64,000 bases of DNA, from NCBI GenBank assembly GCA_947177175.1, contig CAMWTK010000001.1:1-64000 (forward strand), written 5' to 3'. A program made the translations under genes and the position numbers. Below are positions 34,928 to 44,056 of the stretch, piece after piece; position 1 is the stretch's first letter; each line of letters begins with the position of its first letter. The notes below the pieces were generated by a model. That model worked only from the letters and a program-made list of their open reading frames with translations, was not told where the DNA came from and did no database searches. This stretch comes from an uncultured Treponema sp. GTDB lineage: Bacteria; Spirochaetota; Spirochaetia; Treponematales; Treponemataceae.

Positions 34928-35517
34928 TGGCATTCGACTTTACCCCCTGTGCGATCCAAGGGCTGTGGGAAATCCAGCCCAAACGATTCGGCGACGCGCG
35001 CGGCTATTTTCTGGAATCCTACAGCGAAAAGGACTTCTTTGCGGCAGGGCTGACGATGCGCTTCGTGCAGGACAACCAGAGCGCGTCAAAGGGCGGCGTG
35101 CTGCGCGGCATGCACTGGCAGACGAACCACCCGCAGGGAAAGCTCGTGCGCGCGTTGCAGGGAACGGTCTATGACGTGGCGGTCGATCTGCGCAACGATT
35201 CGCCCACGTTCGGCGCGTATCACGGCGTACTGCTTGACGGCGAAAAACAGAATATGTTCTATATTCCCGAAGGATTCGCCCACGGATTCTACGTCCTGAG
35301 CGACTTTGCCGTGTTCACCTACAAGTGCACCGACTTCTACCACCCCGAGGATGAGGCGGGGCTGATGTGGGACGACCCCGCGATCGCGATTGACTGGAAC
35401 GCCGTCGCCCCCGCGCGGCAGCCGCTCCTGAGCGAGAAAGACAAGAAGCACCCGGCGTTCGACCGGGACAAGCGGTATTTTGACATGGACGGCCATTGGG
35501 CAGAAGGTACGCGATGA
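34927..35517 (+). CDS. rfbC: dTDP-4-dehydrorhamnose 3,5-epimerase
   Basis: A 196-aa cupin epimerase. It has FGDARGYFLESY, the catalytic His in LRGMHWQ, VYDVAVDLRNDSPTFG, FAHGFYVLSD and the catalytic Tyr in TYKCTDFYHPEDE. It converts dTDP-4-keto-6-deoxyglucose to the L-configuration. Its ATG overlaps the rfbA stop (TGATG), and its stop overlaps the rfbD ATG (ATGA). Confidence 0.96.
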   Translation: MAFDFTPCAIQGLWEIQPKRFGDARGYFLESYSEKDFFAAGLTMRFVQDNQSASKGGVLRGMHWQTNHPQGKLVRALQGTVYDVAVDLRNDSPTFGAYHGVLLDGEKQNMFYIPEGFAHGFYVLSDFAVFTYKCTDFYHPEDEAGLMWDDPAIAIDWNAVAPARQPLLSEKDKKHPAFDRDKRYFDMDGHWAEGTR

Positions 35518-36422
35518 TCTGGCTTATCGGCGCGAGCGGCATGCTCGGCAGCGAAGTCGCCGCGCACTTGACTGCCGCAAAAATTCCGTTCGCCGCGTCG
35601 GATTCCGACGTGGACATCACCGACTACGACGCGCTCGAACAGTTCGCCCTGCGCGTCAGCTCGCAGAACCCCGGGCACACGCTCGAATATATCATCAACT
35701 GCGCGGCATACACCGACGTGAACAATGCCGAGGACGAGGCGGAAAAAGCCGCCGCCGTCAACGCGAAAGGCGTGGAGAACATCGCGCGCGTGGCGCGCAA
35801 CAACGGCGCGACGCTCATCCATATCAGCACGGACTACGTGTTCGATGGCACGGGTACGCGCCCCTACGCCGAGGACGACGCAAAAGCACCGCTCGGCGTG
35901 TACGGCAGGACCAAAAGCGACGGCGAGGACGCAATCGCGAAAGAGATGACCAAATTCTACATCCTGCGCACGGCATGGCTCTACGGGCGGCACGGGCGCA
36001 ACTTTGTCGCCACGATGCTCAGCCTGACGGGCAGTAAGGACGAGGTTAAGGTGGTCGCCGACCAGAAAGGCACGCCCACCAACGCGGACACGCTCGCCTC
36101 GGTCATCACCGCGCTGGTCACGGCGAACGCGAAAGGGCATTTCGTGCCGTTCGGCATCTACCACGTGACCGACGAGGGCGAAACAAACTGGCACGAATTC
36201 GCGGAAGAAATCTACCGGCTGGGCAAAAAGCACAAGCGGATTGCCGCGGAACACGCATGCCGTATCGTGCCGTGCACGACCGCCGAGTATCCCACGAAAG
36301 CGAAACGCCCGGCCTACAGCGTACTCGACAAGACGAAGATACAGGACGCGCTGCGCATCAAGCTGCCGCACTGGCAGAAATCGCTCGAACGCTTCATGAA
36401 AGACACGGAGGCACAGCAATGA
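35514..36422 (+). CDS. rfbD: dTDP-4-dehydrorhamnose reductase
   Basis: A 302-aa short-chain dehydrogenase. The N-terminal LIGASGMLGSEVAAHL binds NAD(P)H, YINCAAYTDVNNAE-like sequence follows, the catalytic STDYVFDG and YGRTKSDGE (YxxxK) are intact, and the end has the reductase pattern RPAYSVLDKTKIQ. It completes dTDP-L-rhamnose. It overlaps both neighbours by four bases. Confidence 0.95.
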   Translation: MIWLIGASGMLGSEVAAHLTAAKIPFAASDSDVDITDYDALEQFALRVSSQNPGHTLEYIINCAAYTDVNNAEDEAEKAAAVNAKGVENIARVARNNGATLIHISTDYVFDGTGTRPYAEDDAKAPLGVYGRTKSDGEDAIAKEMTKFYILRTAWLYGRHGRNFVATMLSLTGSKDEVKVVADQKGTPTNADTLASVITALVTANAKGHFVPFGIYHVTDEGETNWHEFAEEIYRLGKKHKRIAAEHACRIVPCTTAEYPTKAKRPAYSVLDKTKIQDALRIKLPHWQKSLERFMKDTEAQQ

Positions 36423-37567
36423 AACGGAAGCTCCATACGATACTGGTCACCGGCGGTGCCGGATTCATCGGCTCGAATTTCATCCACTATTTGTTCGGGA
36501 AATCAACGAGCGGCGCGGCAGCATTTGAGGACGCGCGCTTCTCCGGCAGAATCGTGAACCTGGACGCGCTCACCTATGCGGGAAACGGCGAGTCGTTGGA
36601 CGACATCGATGCCGAATTCGGCACGGGCGCGCGCGGCGAGCGGCGGTTTTTCTTTGAGAAAGCCGACATCTGCAATCGCGCGGCAGTTGAGCGGATATTC
36701 AGGCAGTACGACATCGACACCGTGGTGCATTTCGCCGCCGAAAGCCACGTTGACCGATCGATTGTCGGGCCGGAAGCCTTTGTCAGGACGAACGTGCTCG
36801 GCACGTACACGCTGCTCGACGTAGCGCGCACGTACTGGGGCGTCTCCCTGGACAACCCACGCGACGACGTGTTGTTCCACCACATCTCCACCGACGAAGT
36901 GTACGGATCGCTCGGTCCGACGGGCTACTTCACCGAGACCACGCCCTACGACCCGCGCTCGCCCTACTCGGCATCCAAGGCCTCAAGCGACCATATCGTC
37001 ATGGCGTATTACCACACCTACGGGCTGCCGGTCACGCTCTCCAACTGCACGAACAACTACGGTCCGTTCCAGTTCCCCGAAAAACTGATTCCGCTGATGA
37101 TCCTCAACATGCAGCAGGGAAAGAGCCTGCCCGTCTACGGCGCGGGCACGAACATCCGCGACTGGATTTACGTGGAGGATCACAACCGCGCCGTCTGGCT
37201 CATCCTGCAAAACGGCGCGGCAGGGGAAAAATACAACATCGGCGGCGAGAACGAATGGCAGAACATCACGCTGCTGGAAAAACTGATCGAGACGGCCGCT
37301 CCCGAACTCGGAAAATCCGCGGACGACATCAGAAAGACGATAACGCACGTCAAGGACCGGCCGGGGCACGACCTGCGCTACGCGATTGACTGCGCGAAAA
37401 TCAAGCGGGAGCTGGGCTGGGAGCGCAAGATGACCTTTGAGCGCGGGCTTGCGCTCACCGTGCGCTGGAACCTGACCCATCCCGACTGGATACGCCGTAT
37501 CCTGAGCGGCGAATACATGCAGTGGGTCGAAAAAAACTATGGGGAGCGGGGCAATCCGGGCGCATGA
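36419..37567 (+). CDS. rfbB: dTDP-glucose 4,6-dehydratase
   Basis: A 382-aa extended SDR enzyme, with ILVTGGAGFIGSNFIHYL, FAAESHVDRSI, HISTDEVYGSLG and the catalytic YSASKASSDH. It makes dTDP-4-keto-6-deoxyglucose. It is slightly longer than usual because of an insertion after residue 25 (KSTSGAAAFEDARFSG). The ATG at 36419 overlaps the rfbD stop; the longer frame in the track starts inside rfbD. Confidence 0.96.
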   Translation: MKRKLHTILVTGGAGFIGSNFIHYLFGKSTSGAAAFEDARFSGRIVNLDALTYAGNGESLDDIDAEFGTGARGERRFFFEKADICNRAAVERIFRQYDIDTVVHFAAESHVDRSIVGPEAFVRTNVLGTYTLLDVARTYWGVSLDNPRDDVLFHHISTDEVYGSLGPTGYFTETTPYDPRSPYSASKASSDHIVMAYYHTYGLPVTLSNCTNNYGPFQFPEKLIPLMILNMQQGKSLPVYGAGTNIRDWIYVEDHNRAVWLILQNGAAGEKYNIGGENEWQNITLLEKLIETAAPELGKSADDIRKTITHVKDRPGHDLRYAIDCAKIKRELGWERKMTFERGLALTVRWNLTHPDWIRRILSGEYMQWVEKNYGERGNPGA

Positions 37568-37604
37568 GCGCGGGATTCCGTTCCGTCAGCGGCACGTGCC
37601 GCGT

Positions 37605-38375
37605 ATGCGAATCCTGCCGATTGCCGCGTTCCTCCTGCTTGCCGCCAGCGCGCCGGCGGAACTGTTCAACGACCAGCTGTCAAATGACGAGCGCGAGCGG
37701 CTGTACCGGGGCGAAATCGTCATCCGCCACATCAACACGAGCGAAAAAATCTGCGTCGTGCCGGGCGCGTCGCCGGAGACCGATACGGTCGCCGATGCCA
37801 TGCGCGGCGCACGGGTGAACTATCTTTCCGAAGTGCTGTGGGCACTGCCCCTTGCCTACGACGGGCAGCTGACCGACCTTGCCGAATCGTTCTTCCGCGA
37901 CATGGACACGTTCCGTGAGATTCCGTATTATTCGGAATCCTCCGGCAAAACCGAGCCGCTTTTTACGGTCGCCGATCTGATTGAGACGGAGACGGACGGC
38001 ACGGAGACGCGCAGCACCGCCCGCTTCTGCATGGAACCGTTCGAGCCGTACCCCGCCCGCCTGTCCATGCGCAAGACACCGGACGCTTTCGTATTCCTGC
38101 ACACGAACACCGAAAAAATCAGGCTGGCAATCGTCCGCGCCATCGCGAAAGACACGATGAAAGCCGGCGTGGCAATCGTGCAGGACGGCGGCTACTGGAT
38201 TGTCTACGGCGCGGGCGGCATCCGCGGACCGAAGCCGCCGTTCCTCAAAAAATCGCTGGAAAAAGCCTTCAACAACCGGATTAAGGATTTTGCGACATTC
38301 TACATCAGGAAAGTGCAGGACGCGGAGGCTAATGCTCTTCCTGCGGCTCTGCGGCAAGATGACCCCGGAACTTGA
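37605..38375 (+). CDS. Exported protein of unknown function (256 aa)
   Basis: The start at 37605 gives a signal peptide MRILPIAAFLLLAASAPAE with a likely cleavage after APA. The mature part is soluble and includes ERERLYRGEIVIRHINTSEK, VLWALPLAYDGQLTDLAES, ARLSMRKTPDAFVFLHTNTEKIRLAIV and AIVQDGGYWIVYGAGGI. I do not recognise the family; it looks like other secreted spirochaete proteins of about 250-300 residues. It follows the rhamnose operon by 37 bp and its last 47 bases overlap the convergent wecA-like gene. Confidence 0.7.
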   Translation: MRILPIAAFLLLAASAPAELFNDQLSNDERERLYRGEIVIRHINTSEKICVVPGASPETDTVADAMRGARVNYLSEVLWALPLAYDGQLTDLAESFFRDMDTFREIPYYSESSGKTEPLFTVADLIETETDGTETRSTARFCMEPFEPYPARLSMRKTPDAFVFLHTNTEKIRLAIVRAIAKDTMKAGVAIVQDGGYWIVYGAGGIRGPKPPFLKKSLEKAFNNRIKDFATFYIRKVQDAEANALPAALRQDDPGT

Positions 38376-39399
38376 TGTTCACCGCGCGGTTGACATAGTG
38401 GATGGTGATAAAAAACAGCCAGACAAATCCGAGGACGACAAGCACGAGGCTTATGGAAGCCTTGCGCGTCCGCATGAAGACTGCGCCGATTGCGGAAAGG
38501 CAAATCAGTAGCTGCAAACACAGCAGGAACGCGACCGTCGCCCCCTCCGAAAGCCCGATATTGATCAGCTTGTGGTGGATATGCGCCCGGTCGGCGCTGA
38601 AAATGGCGCGGTGGTCACGAGTCCGCCGGATTACCGCCGCAATCACGTCGGTCACGGGAATGGACATGAGCAGGAGCATGAGGACGGACTTCACCTCCTC
38701 GAACCGCGCGTCGGCGAACGTGCCGGACGGCGCGAACAGCGGCGCGACGGCGATAAAATAGCCGAGCGTCTGACTGCCGCCGTCGCCCAGAAAAATCTTC
38801 GCCTTCGGCTTGTTGTACACGAGGAAGCCCGCGAGCGCGGCGCACAGCACGAAATAGACGTTGCCCGCGTCGCTCCCGTAGTACGCGAGCAGCAGCCCCA
38901 CCGTCAGCAGCGTCAGGAACGAAAGCCCGCCGCACAGCCAGTCCAGCCCGTCAATCAGATTGTATGCGTTCATCAGCACGATTATCCAGAAGAACGTGCC
39001 GACCCGCCCCAGCACCGGCGGAATGGCGAGCGAGAGAACATGCCGGAAATACAGCGGGCTGAGCGCGACGATGAGGGCGACCGCTATCTGCATGACGAAC
39101 TTGAGCCGGGCGCGCAGGTCAAAGAAATCGTCGATGATGCCGGTCAGAAAGATGACAAGCCCGCCCACAAAAAGCGGCACGGCGAACGCATACCCGCCGC
39201 CGGAAAAAAAGCGGACATACACCGCGGCGGCAATGAAGAACGCGAAGAACACGCAGAAGCCGCCCAAACGGGGAACGGCACTGTCGTGCATCTTGCGCGC
39301 GCCCGGCTCGTCGTACCAGTTGTTCTTTTTGCAGAGGAAGATGACGACCGGCGTAAACGCCACGCTGATGAAAAACGCAATTCCCGCAGAAACGATCAT
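38329..39399 (-). CDS. WecA/MraY-like polyprenyl-phosphate GlcNAc-1-P transferase
   Basis: A 356-aa polytopic membrane enzyme of the glycosyl-1-phosphate transferase family. It has the Asp-rich LTGIIDDFFDLRARLKF, NAYNLIDGLDWLCGG, KAKIFLGDGGSQTLGY and the His-rich DRAHIHHKLINIGLS loop. These features fit WecA/TagO-type enzymes, which start a lipid-linked glycan on undecaprenyl phosphate. The ATG at 39399 is chosen because the promoter at 39407-39435 predicts +1 at 39400; an in-frame ATG at 39414 and a GTG at 39444 lie upstream. A C9 run lies at 39444-39452. Confidence 0.88.
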   Translation of the reverse strand: MIVSAGIAFFISVAFTPVVIFLCKKNNWYDEPGARKMHDSAVPRLGGFCVFFAFFIAAAVYVRFFSGGGYAFAVPLFVGGLVIFLTGIIDDFFDLRARLKFVMQIAVALIVALSPLYFRHVLSLAIPPVLGRVGTFFWIIVLMNAYNLIDGLDWLCGGLSFLTLLTVGLLLAYYGSDAGNVYFVLCAALAGFLVYNKPKAKIFLGDGGSQTLGYFIAVAPLFAPSGTFADARFEEVKSVLMLLLMSIPVTDVIAAVIRRTRDHRAIFSADRAHIHHKLINIGLSEGATVAFLLCLQLLICLSAIGAVFMRTRKASISLVLVVLGFVWLFFITIHYVNRAVNIKFRGHLAAEPQEEH

Positions 39400-39406
39400 G
39401 GTGAAG

Positions 39407-39435
39407 ATTATCATATATGCGCACAAAAAAGTCAA
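39407..39435 (-). promoter_or_regulatory. Promoter of the wecA-like gene, near-leaderless
   Basis: Minus-strand TTGACT, 17-bp spacer, GATAAT; predicted +1 at 39400, one base before the ATG at 39399. Confidence 0.65.
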
Positions 39436-39443
39436 TATTTTCA

Positions 39444-39452
39444 CCCCCCCCC
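39444..39452 (-). repeat. G9 run just upstream of the wecA-like promoter
   Basis: Nine C on the plus strand (G9 on the wecA-like coding strand). It abuts the -35 of the near-leaderless promoter. It could also be the spacer of an upstream, weaker promoter: TTGAAA (39455-39460), 17 bp including the run, TATTGA. Confidence 0.7.
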
Positions 39453-39513
39453 TATTTCAATTTTTTCTTGCGCTTTTTTTTCGCCCCGACCGCGCGAACC
39501 GACCGACGACGCA

Positions 39514-39542
39514 TTGCAAGCGGGCGCGATTTTCTGTATACT
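39514..39542 (+). promoter_or_regulatory. Promoter of the ugd-glycosyltransferase operon
   Basis: TTGCAA, 17-bp spacer, TATACT; predicted start near 39549, leader of about 22 bases with AAGGAG before the ugd ATG at 39571. Confidence 0.75.
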
Positions 39543-39570
39543 TGCCGCAACGGAGACAAGGAGCGTCAGT

Positions 39571-40755
39571 ATGAAAATCACGGTCGCCGGCACGGGATAT
39601 GTCGGGCTTTCCCTCGCGGTGCTGCTCGCGCAGCATCAGGAAGTGTATGCGATGGACATCATGCAGTCCAAGATCGACCTGATCGCCGCACGGAAATCGC
39701 CAATTCGCGACAAAGAAATCGAGGCGTACCTCGCCGGAAAGAACCTGAACCTCAAGGCGACCACGGACGCGCGCGCGGCATACACGGACGCGCAGTTCGT
39801 CATCATCGCCACGCCCACGAACTACGACCCGGCGAAAAACTATTTCGACACGTCAAGCGTGGAGGCGGTCATCGCGCTCGCGCAGGAATACGCGCCGCAG
39901 GCGGTCATCGTCATAAAATCGACCGTCCCCGTGGGATATACCGAAAGCGTCTGCCAGAAATTCGGCATCAGGAACGTGCTGTTCGCGCCGGAATTCCTGC
40001 GTGAGGGACACGCGCTCTTCGACAACCTTTGGCCGACCCGCATCGTCGTGGGAACGCCCCGGGACACCCCGGAACTGCAAGCGGCGGCACGCACGTTCGC
40101 CGGGCTGTTGCAGCAGGGCGCGGAAAAGCAGGACGTGCCCATCCTGTACACGCACGCGACCGAGGCCGAGGCGATCAAACTGTTCGCCAACACGTACCTC
40201 GCCCTGCGCGTGAGCTACTTCAACGAGCTGGACACCTACGCGGAGATGCACGGGCTGGACACGCGGGCAATCATCGGCGGCGTGTGCCTTGACCCCCGTA
40301 TCGGCGACGGCTACAACAACCCGAGTTTCGGGTACGGCGGCTACTGCCTCCCCAAGGACACCAAGCAGCTCCTCGCGAACTACGCAAACATCCCGCAGAA
40401 CCTCATGACGGCGATCGTCGAATCGAACCGCACGCGCAAGGAATATATCGCGCACCACGTGCTGAGCCGTAACCCGCGCACCGTGGGCATCTTCCGCCTG
40501 ACGATGAAAGCAAACAGCGACAACTTCCGCCAAAGCTCCATCCAGGACGTGATGAAGCTGCTGCGCGGCGAGGGCGTTGACGTGGTAATTTACGAGCCGA
40601 CCATAGCGCAGGACGAATTCGAGCGTTTCCGCGTGGATCACGACTTCGCCGCGTTCAAGGCCGGCTGCGACATCATCCTCGCGAACCGCATCACCGACGA
40701 ACTTGCGGACGTACGGGACAAAGTGTACACGCGCGATATTTACCTGCGGGATTAG
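39571..40755 (+). CDS. UDP-glucose 6-dehydrogenase
   Basis: A 394-aa NAD-dependent dehydrogenase of the short UDP-glucose/UDP-sugar dehydrogenase class. It has the N-terminal Rossmann motif VAGTGYVGLSLAVLLA, IIATPTNYDPAKNYFDTSSVE, STVPVGYTE, EFLREGHALFDNLWPTRIVVG and the catalytic Cys in NPSFGYGGYCLPKDTKQL. It makes UDP-glucuronate for surface polysaccharide. AAGGAG precedes the ATG; the 727-aa frame in the track is an upstream extension through the divergent gene. It is followed by three glycosyltransferase genes. Confidence 0.93.
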   Translation: MKITVAGTGYVGLSLAVLLAQHQEVYAMDIMQSKIDLIAARKSPIRDKEIEAYLAGKNLNLKATTDARAAYTDAQFVIIATPTNYDPAKNYFDTSSVEAVIALAQEYAPQAVIVIKSTVPVGYTESVCQKFGIRNVLFAPEFLREGHALFDNLWPTRIVVGTPRDTPELQAAARTFAGLLQQGAEKQDVPILYTHATEAEAIKLFANTYLALRVSYFNELDTYAEMHGLDTRAIIGGVCLDPRIGDGYNNPSFGYGGYCLPKDTKQLLANYANIPQNLMTAIVESNRTRKEYIAHHVLSRNPRTVGIFRLTMKANSDNFRQSSIQDVMKLLRGEGVDVVIYEPTIAQDEFERFRVDHDFAAFKAGCDIILANRITDELADVRDKVYTRDIYLRD

Positions 40756-40769
40756 GGAGGATTTTCGCC

Positions 40770-41852
40770 ATGCCCGCGCCCGTGCTCATCAATGGAAATT
40801 TTCTCTGCCGCAGCCTGACGGGCATCGAGCGTTTCGCGTGGGAAGTCTGTGCGCGGCTCGACGCACTGCTTACCGCCGATGACGCGGTTGCCCTGCTCGT
40901 GCCGGCAAACGCGCGCGCCATGCCCGCATACACGCACATAACGCTCGTCCGCTCGGAAAAGGCAATCCGCGCCTTTCCGTTCTGGGACATGGGGACCTTT
41001 GCCCGGTCGTGCCGGAAACGGCATGCGACCGCGCTGTCTTTCTCCAACACCGCGCCGCTCGGAAAACGCTGCGGAATCGCGTTCCTGCACGACATCTATG
41101 CGCACGACTGCCCGCAGGATTTTTCGACGCGCAAGGACCGGCTTATCCGCGCCTACAGCCTGCTGCACTACCGGAACATCGCGCTGAACGCGCGGACGCT
41201 CATCACCGTCTCCGCATTCAGCAGGCGGCGCATCATGGACGCATACCGCGTGCCGGAATCGCGCATCCGCGTCATCGGGAACGGCTGGGAACACTTCGCT
41301 TCCGTACAGGCGGACGACGGCATTTTCACCCGCTTTCCGATTTTGCGGGCGGGAACGTATTTTTTCACGCTCGGCTCGCTCAGCAGGCGCAAGAACCTCG
41401 CCTGGATTGCCGACTATGCCGAAAGTCATCCCGACGAAACCTTTGCCGTCAGCGGAAAGGCAATCAGCGGGCTTGTCCCAGACGAACTCAAAAAAATGCA
41501 GTCGCTCAAAAACGTCGTCCTGCTCGGCTATGTGTCCGACGGCGAAGTGAAGGCGCTGATGCAACGCTGCAAGGCGTTCGTCTTTCCGTCGTATTACGAG
41601 GGATTCGGCATTCCCCCGCTTGAGGCGCTCTCCGTCGGCGCGGCGGTCATCTGCGCGCACGGCGCGAGCCTTGACGAAATCTACCGGGATACGGTGCGCT
41701 ACATTGACGCGCACGACACCGACTGCGACCTGAACGCATTGCTCGCAGAGCCGGTCGCCGCGCCAGATGCCGTGCTCGCGCAGTACACGTATCAGCACGC
41801 GGCGGAACAATTGTACGCGGTCATCAGAGACACGCAAGGAGCAGGCCGATGA
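40770..41852 (+). CDS. GT4-type glycosyltransferase
   Basis: A 360-aa GT-B glycosyltransferase. The acceptor half includes FLHDIYAHDCP, and the nucleotide-sugar half has LGSLSRRKNLAWI and the GT4 signature FVFPSYYEGFGIPPLEALSVGAAVI. The sugar is unknown. It is 14 bp after ugd and overlaps the next glycosyltransferase gene by four bases. Confidence 0.88.
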   Translation: MPAPVLINGNFLCRSLTGIERFAWEVCARLDALLTADDAVALLVPANARAMPAYTHITLVRSEKAIRAFPFWDMGTFARSCRKRHATALSFSNTAPLGKRCGIAFLHDIYAHDCPQDFSTRKDRLIRAYSLLHYRNIALNARTLITVSAFSRRRIMDAYRVPESRIRVIGNGWEHFASVQADDGIFTRFPILRAGTYFFTLGSLSRRKNLAWIADYAESHPDETFAVSGKAISGLVPDELKKMQSLKNVVLLGYVSDGEVKALMQRCKAFVFPSYYEGFGIPPLEALSVGAAVICAHGASLDEIYRDTVRYIDAHDTDCDLNALLAEPVAAPDAVLAQYTYQHAAEQLYAVIRDTQGAGR

Positions 41853-42967
41853 AAGTCGCAATCGTGCATGACTGGCTGGTAACGTACGGCGGCGGCGAGC
41901 GCGTGGTCGAGCAGATACTCGCGCTCTATCCCGATGCCGACATCTACACACTCGTCTACGACAAAAAAAAGATGGCGTCCCATTTTCCCCCGGAGAAAGT
42001 GCGCGCTTCGTTCATGCAGAAGATTCCGTGCGCCACGAAGTTGTACACAAAACTGCTCAACTGGATGCCGAAAGCGTTCGAGTCGTTCGATTTTTCCGGG
42101 TACGCTCTCGTGATCGCAAGCTCGTCGTCATGCGCCAAGGGCATCATCACGCCGCCTGCCGTTCCCTACCTCGCGTACATTCACTCGCCCATGCGCTACG
42201 CATGGGATGCGTACTTTGACTATTACCGCGCCTCGGGCACGCTCACGCGCTTTTTCATGCGCCGGTGGATGCCGTTCCTCCGGCAGTGGGATTACGTGTC
42301 GAGCCAGCGGATTGACACGGTGGTGGCGAATTCGCGGTACATCGCGCGGCGAATCAAGAAATTCTGGAACCGCGACGCGCAGGTCATCCATCCGCCGGTG
42401 GACGTGGAGCGGCTTTCGCCGGACGGCAGCCCCGCCGACGATTTTTACGTGGCATTCAGCCGTTTCGTGCCGTACAAACGACTCGACCTCGCCATCACCG
42501 CCTGCGGCGAGCTGGGGCGGAAACTCGTCGTCATCGGCGGCGGAAGCCAGGAAAAGGAACTGAGGGCACTCGCCGCGCGGTACGAGGGCATCTCGTTCAC
42601 GGGCAGAATCAGCGATGACGAGGTGCGCCGACGACTGCAACGCTGCCGCGCGCTCATTTTTTGCGCGGAAGAGGACTTCGGCATTATCCCGGTGGAGGCG
42701 CAGGCATGCGGCCGTCCCGTCATCGCCTACGGAAGAGGCGGCGCGAATGAGACGGTCATCGACGGCAAGACCGGCGTTTTCTTTGACGCGCAGTCAGCCG
42801 ATTCGCTCATGCAGGCAGTCCGCCGCTTTGAGCGGCTGGAGCAGGACGGCGCATTTGACGCGCAGGAAATCGCCGCGCACGCGCAGCAGTTTTCCGCCGC
42901 GCGATTCCGCCGTGAACTGCAAGCCGCCGTGGAAGCGACGCGCCGCCGCGTCGCGGAGTCGCTATGA
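41849..42967 (+). CDS. GT4-type glycosyltransferase (mannosyltransferase-like)
   Basis: A 372-aa GT4 enzyme. The N-terminus KVAIVHDWLVTYGGGERVVE and the central YIHSPMRYAWDAYFDYY are characteristic of the WbaZ-like mannosyltransferase group. The donor site has FVPYKRLDLAI and the ending is EEDFGIIPVEAQACGRPVIAYGRGG. It overlaps both neighbours by four bases. Confidence 0.88.
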   Translation: MKVAIVHDWLVTYGGGERVVEQILALYPDADIYTLVYDKKKMASHFPPEKVRASFMQKIPCATKLYTKLLNWMPKAFESFDFSGYALVIASSSSCAKGIITPPAVPYLAYIHSPMRYAWDAYFDYYRASGTLTRFFMRRWMPFLRQWDYVSSQRIDTVVANSRYIARRIKKFWNRDAQVIHPPVDVERLSPDGSPADDFYVAFSRFVPYKRLDLAITACGELGRKLVVIGGGSQEKELRALAARYEGISFTGRISDDEVRRRLQRCRALIFCAEEDFGIIPVEAQACGRPVIAYGRGGANETVIDGKTGVFFDAQSADSLMQAVRRFERLEQDGAFDAQEIAAHAQQFSAARFRRELQAAVEATRRRVAESL

Positions 42968-44016
42968 GGATCGCCATAGACTGCCGGATGCTCGGCTCGG
43001 GCGGCATCGGCTCGTACCTCAGCGGGCTGCTCCCGTCCTTTCTTGCCGAGCACCATTGCCTGCTGATTGCAGCCCGCGGGCAGTGCGCGGCGTTCCGTTC
43101 CCACCCGAACGCCGAATACTGCGAATGTGCCGTGCCGCCGTTCTCGCTCAAGGAGCTGTGCTTTTTCCCGCGCGACATCGTGCAGAAAATAAACGAATGC
43201 GACGCGTACTTCACGCCGTACTGCAATATTCCGCGCGGCATCCGTGTGCCGGTTTTCGCCACGATCCATGACATCGTGTTCCTTGACGTGCCCGACCTCA
43301 CCTCCGCGCTCGGCCGGCTCGTGCGCAAATGGTTCTATCAGCACGCCATCAACCGATCGCGGACCGTCTTTACCGTGTCGGAATTCTCGCGGGAACGCAT
43401 CATGGCAAAACTGCGGTGCAACCGTCCGCCCGTCGTCACGTACAATGCCGCCCCCGCCTACCTACGCGAGCCGTTCCCGCATCCCGTCGAAAAAAACGGC
43501 ACGATTCTGTTCGTGGGCAACATCAAGCGGCACAAAGGGCTTGCCGCGCTGCTTGCCGCCTACGACCGCGCGCGCGCGCAGGGACTTTCCGCGACGCTCA
43601 CAATCGTCGGCAATGCCGAAAACTTCCGCACCGGGGACGACAAGACTGCCCGGCAGCTGACCGGCGCGGCAGTGCGCGGCATCACCTTTACGGGAAAAAT
43701 CAGCGACGAACAGCTTAAATACGTGTACGCGCAGGCACGGGTTCTGGTGCAGCCGTCGTGCTACGAGGGATTCGGCATGCCGCCCCTTGAGGCGATGACC
43801 GTGGGAACGGAGGCAATCGTCTCCGATATCCCCGTGTTCCGGGAAATCTACCGCGACTTTCCCGTCACCTACTTTGCCGTGGGGAACGCGGACGACCTCG
43901 CGGAGAAACTGATCGCCGTCATCAAAAAGCCCGCGCGGAGCATCGCCGTGCCCGCCGTCTATTCCTACGAGAAATCGGCGGCAATCATCATGCGCTGCAT
44001 ACGGGACGCGCGCTGA
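42964..44016 (+). CDS. GT4-type glycosyltransferase
   Basis: A 350-aa GT4 enzyme starting RIAIDCRMLGSGGIGSYLSG. It shows FATIHDIVFLDVP, the donor-site FVGNIKRHKGLAALLAAY and LVQPSCYEGFGMPPLEAMTVG. It ends the ugd glycosyltransferase run. It resembles the 40770-41852 enzyme in layout, so the two may add similar residues. Confidence 0.88.
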   Translation: MRIAIDCRMLGSGGIGSYLSGLLPSFLAEHHCLLIAARGQCAAFRSHPNAEYCECAVPPFSLKELCFFPRDIVQKINECDAYFTPYCNIPRGIRVPVFATIHDIVFLDVPDLTSALGRLVRKWFYQHAINRSRTVFTVSEFSRERIMAKLRCNRPPVVTYNAAPAYLREPFPHPVEKNGTILFVGNIKRHKGLAALLAAYDRARAQGLSATLTIVGNAENFRTGDDKTARQLTGAAVRGITFTGKISDEQLKYVYAQARVLVQPSCYEGFGMPPLEAMTVGTEAIVSDIPVFREIYRDFPVTYFAVGNADDLAEKLIAVIKKPARSIAVPAVYSYEKSAAIIMRCIRDAR

Positions 44017-44056
44017 CGCGGGCACGGCCAGTTTTCCCGCCAAAGCACACGGGTAC

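Noticed and set aside
38572-39570. N-terminal extension of the UDP-glucose dehydrogenase ORF (727 aa)
   Set aside because: The extension is antisense to the wecA-like gene. The canonical start MKITVAGTGYVG at 39571 has AAGGAG and its own promoter.
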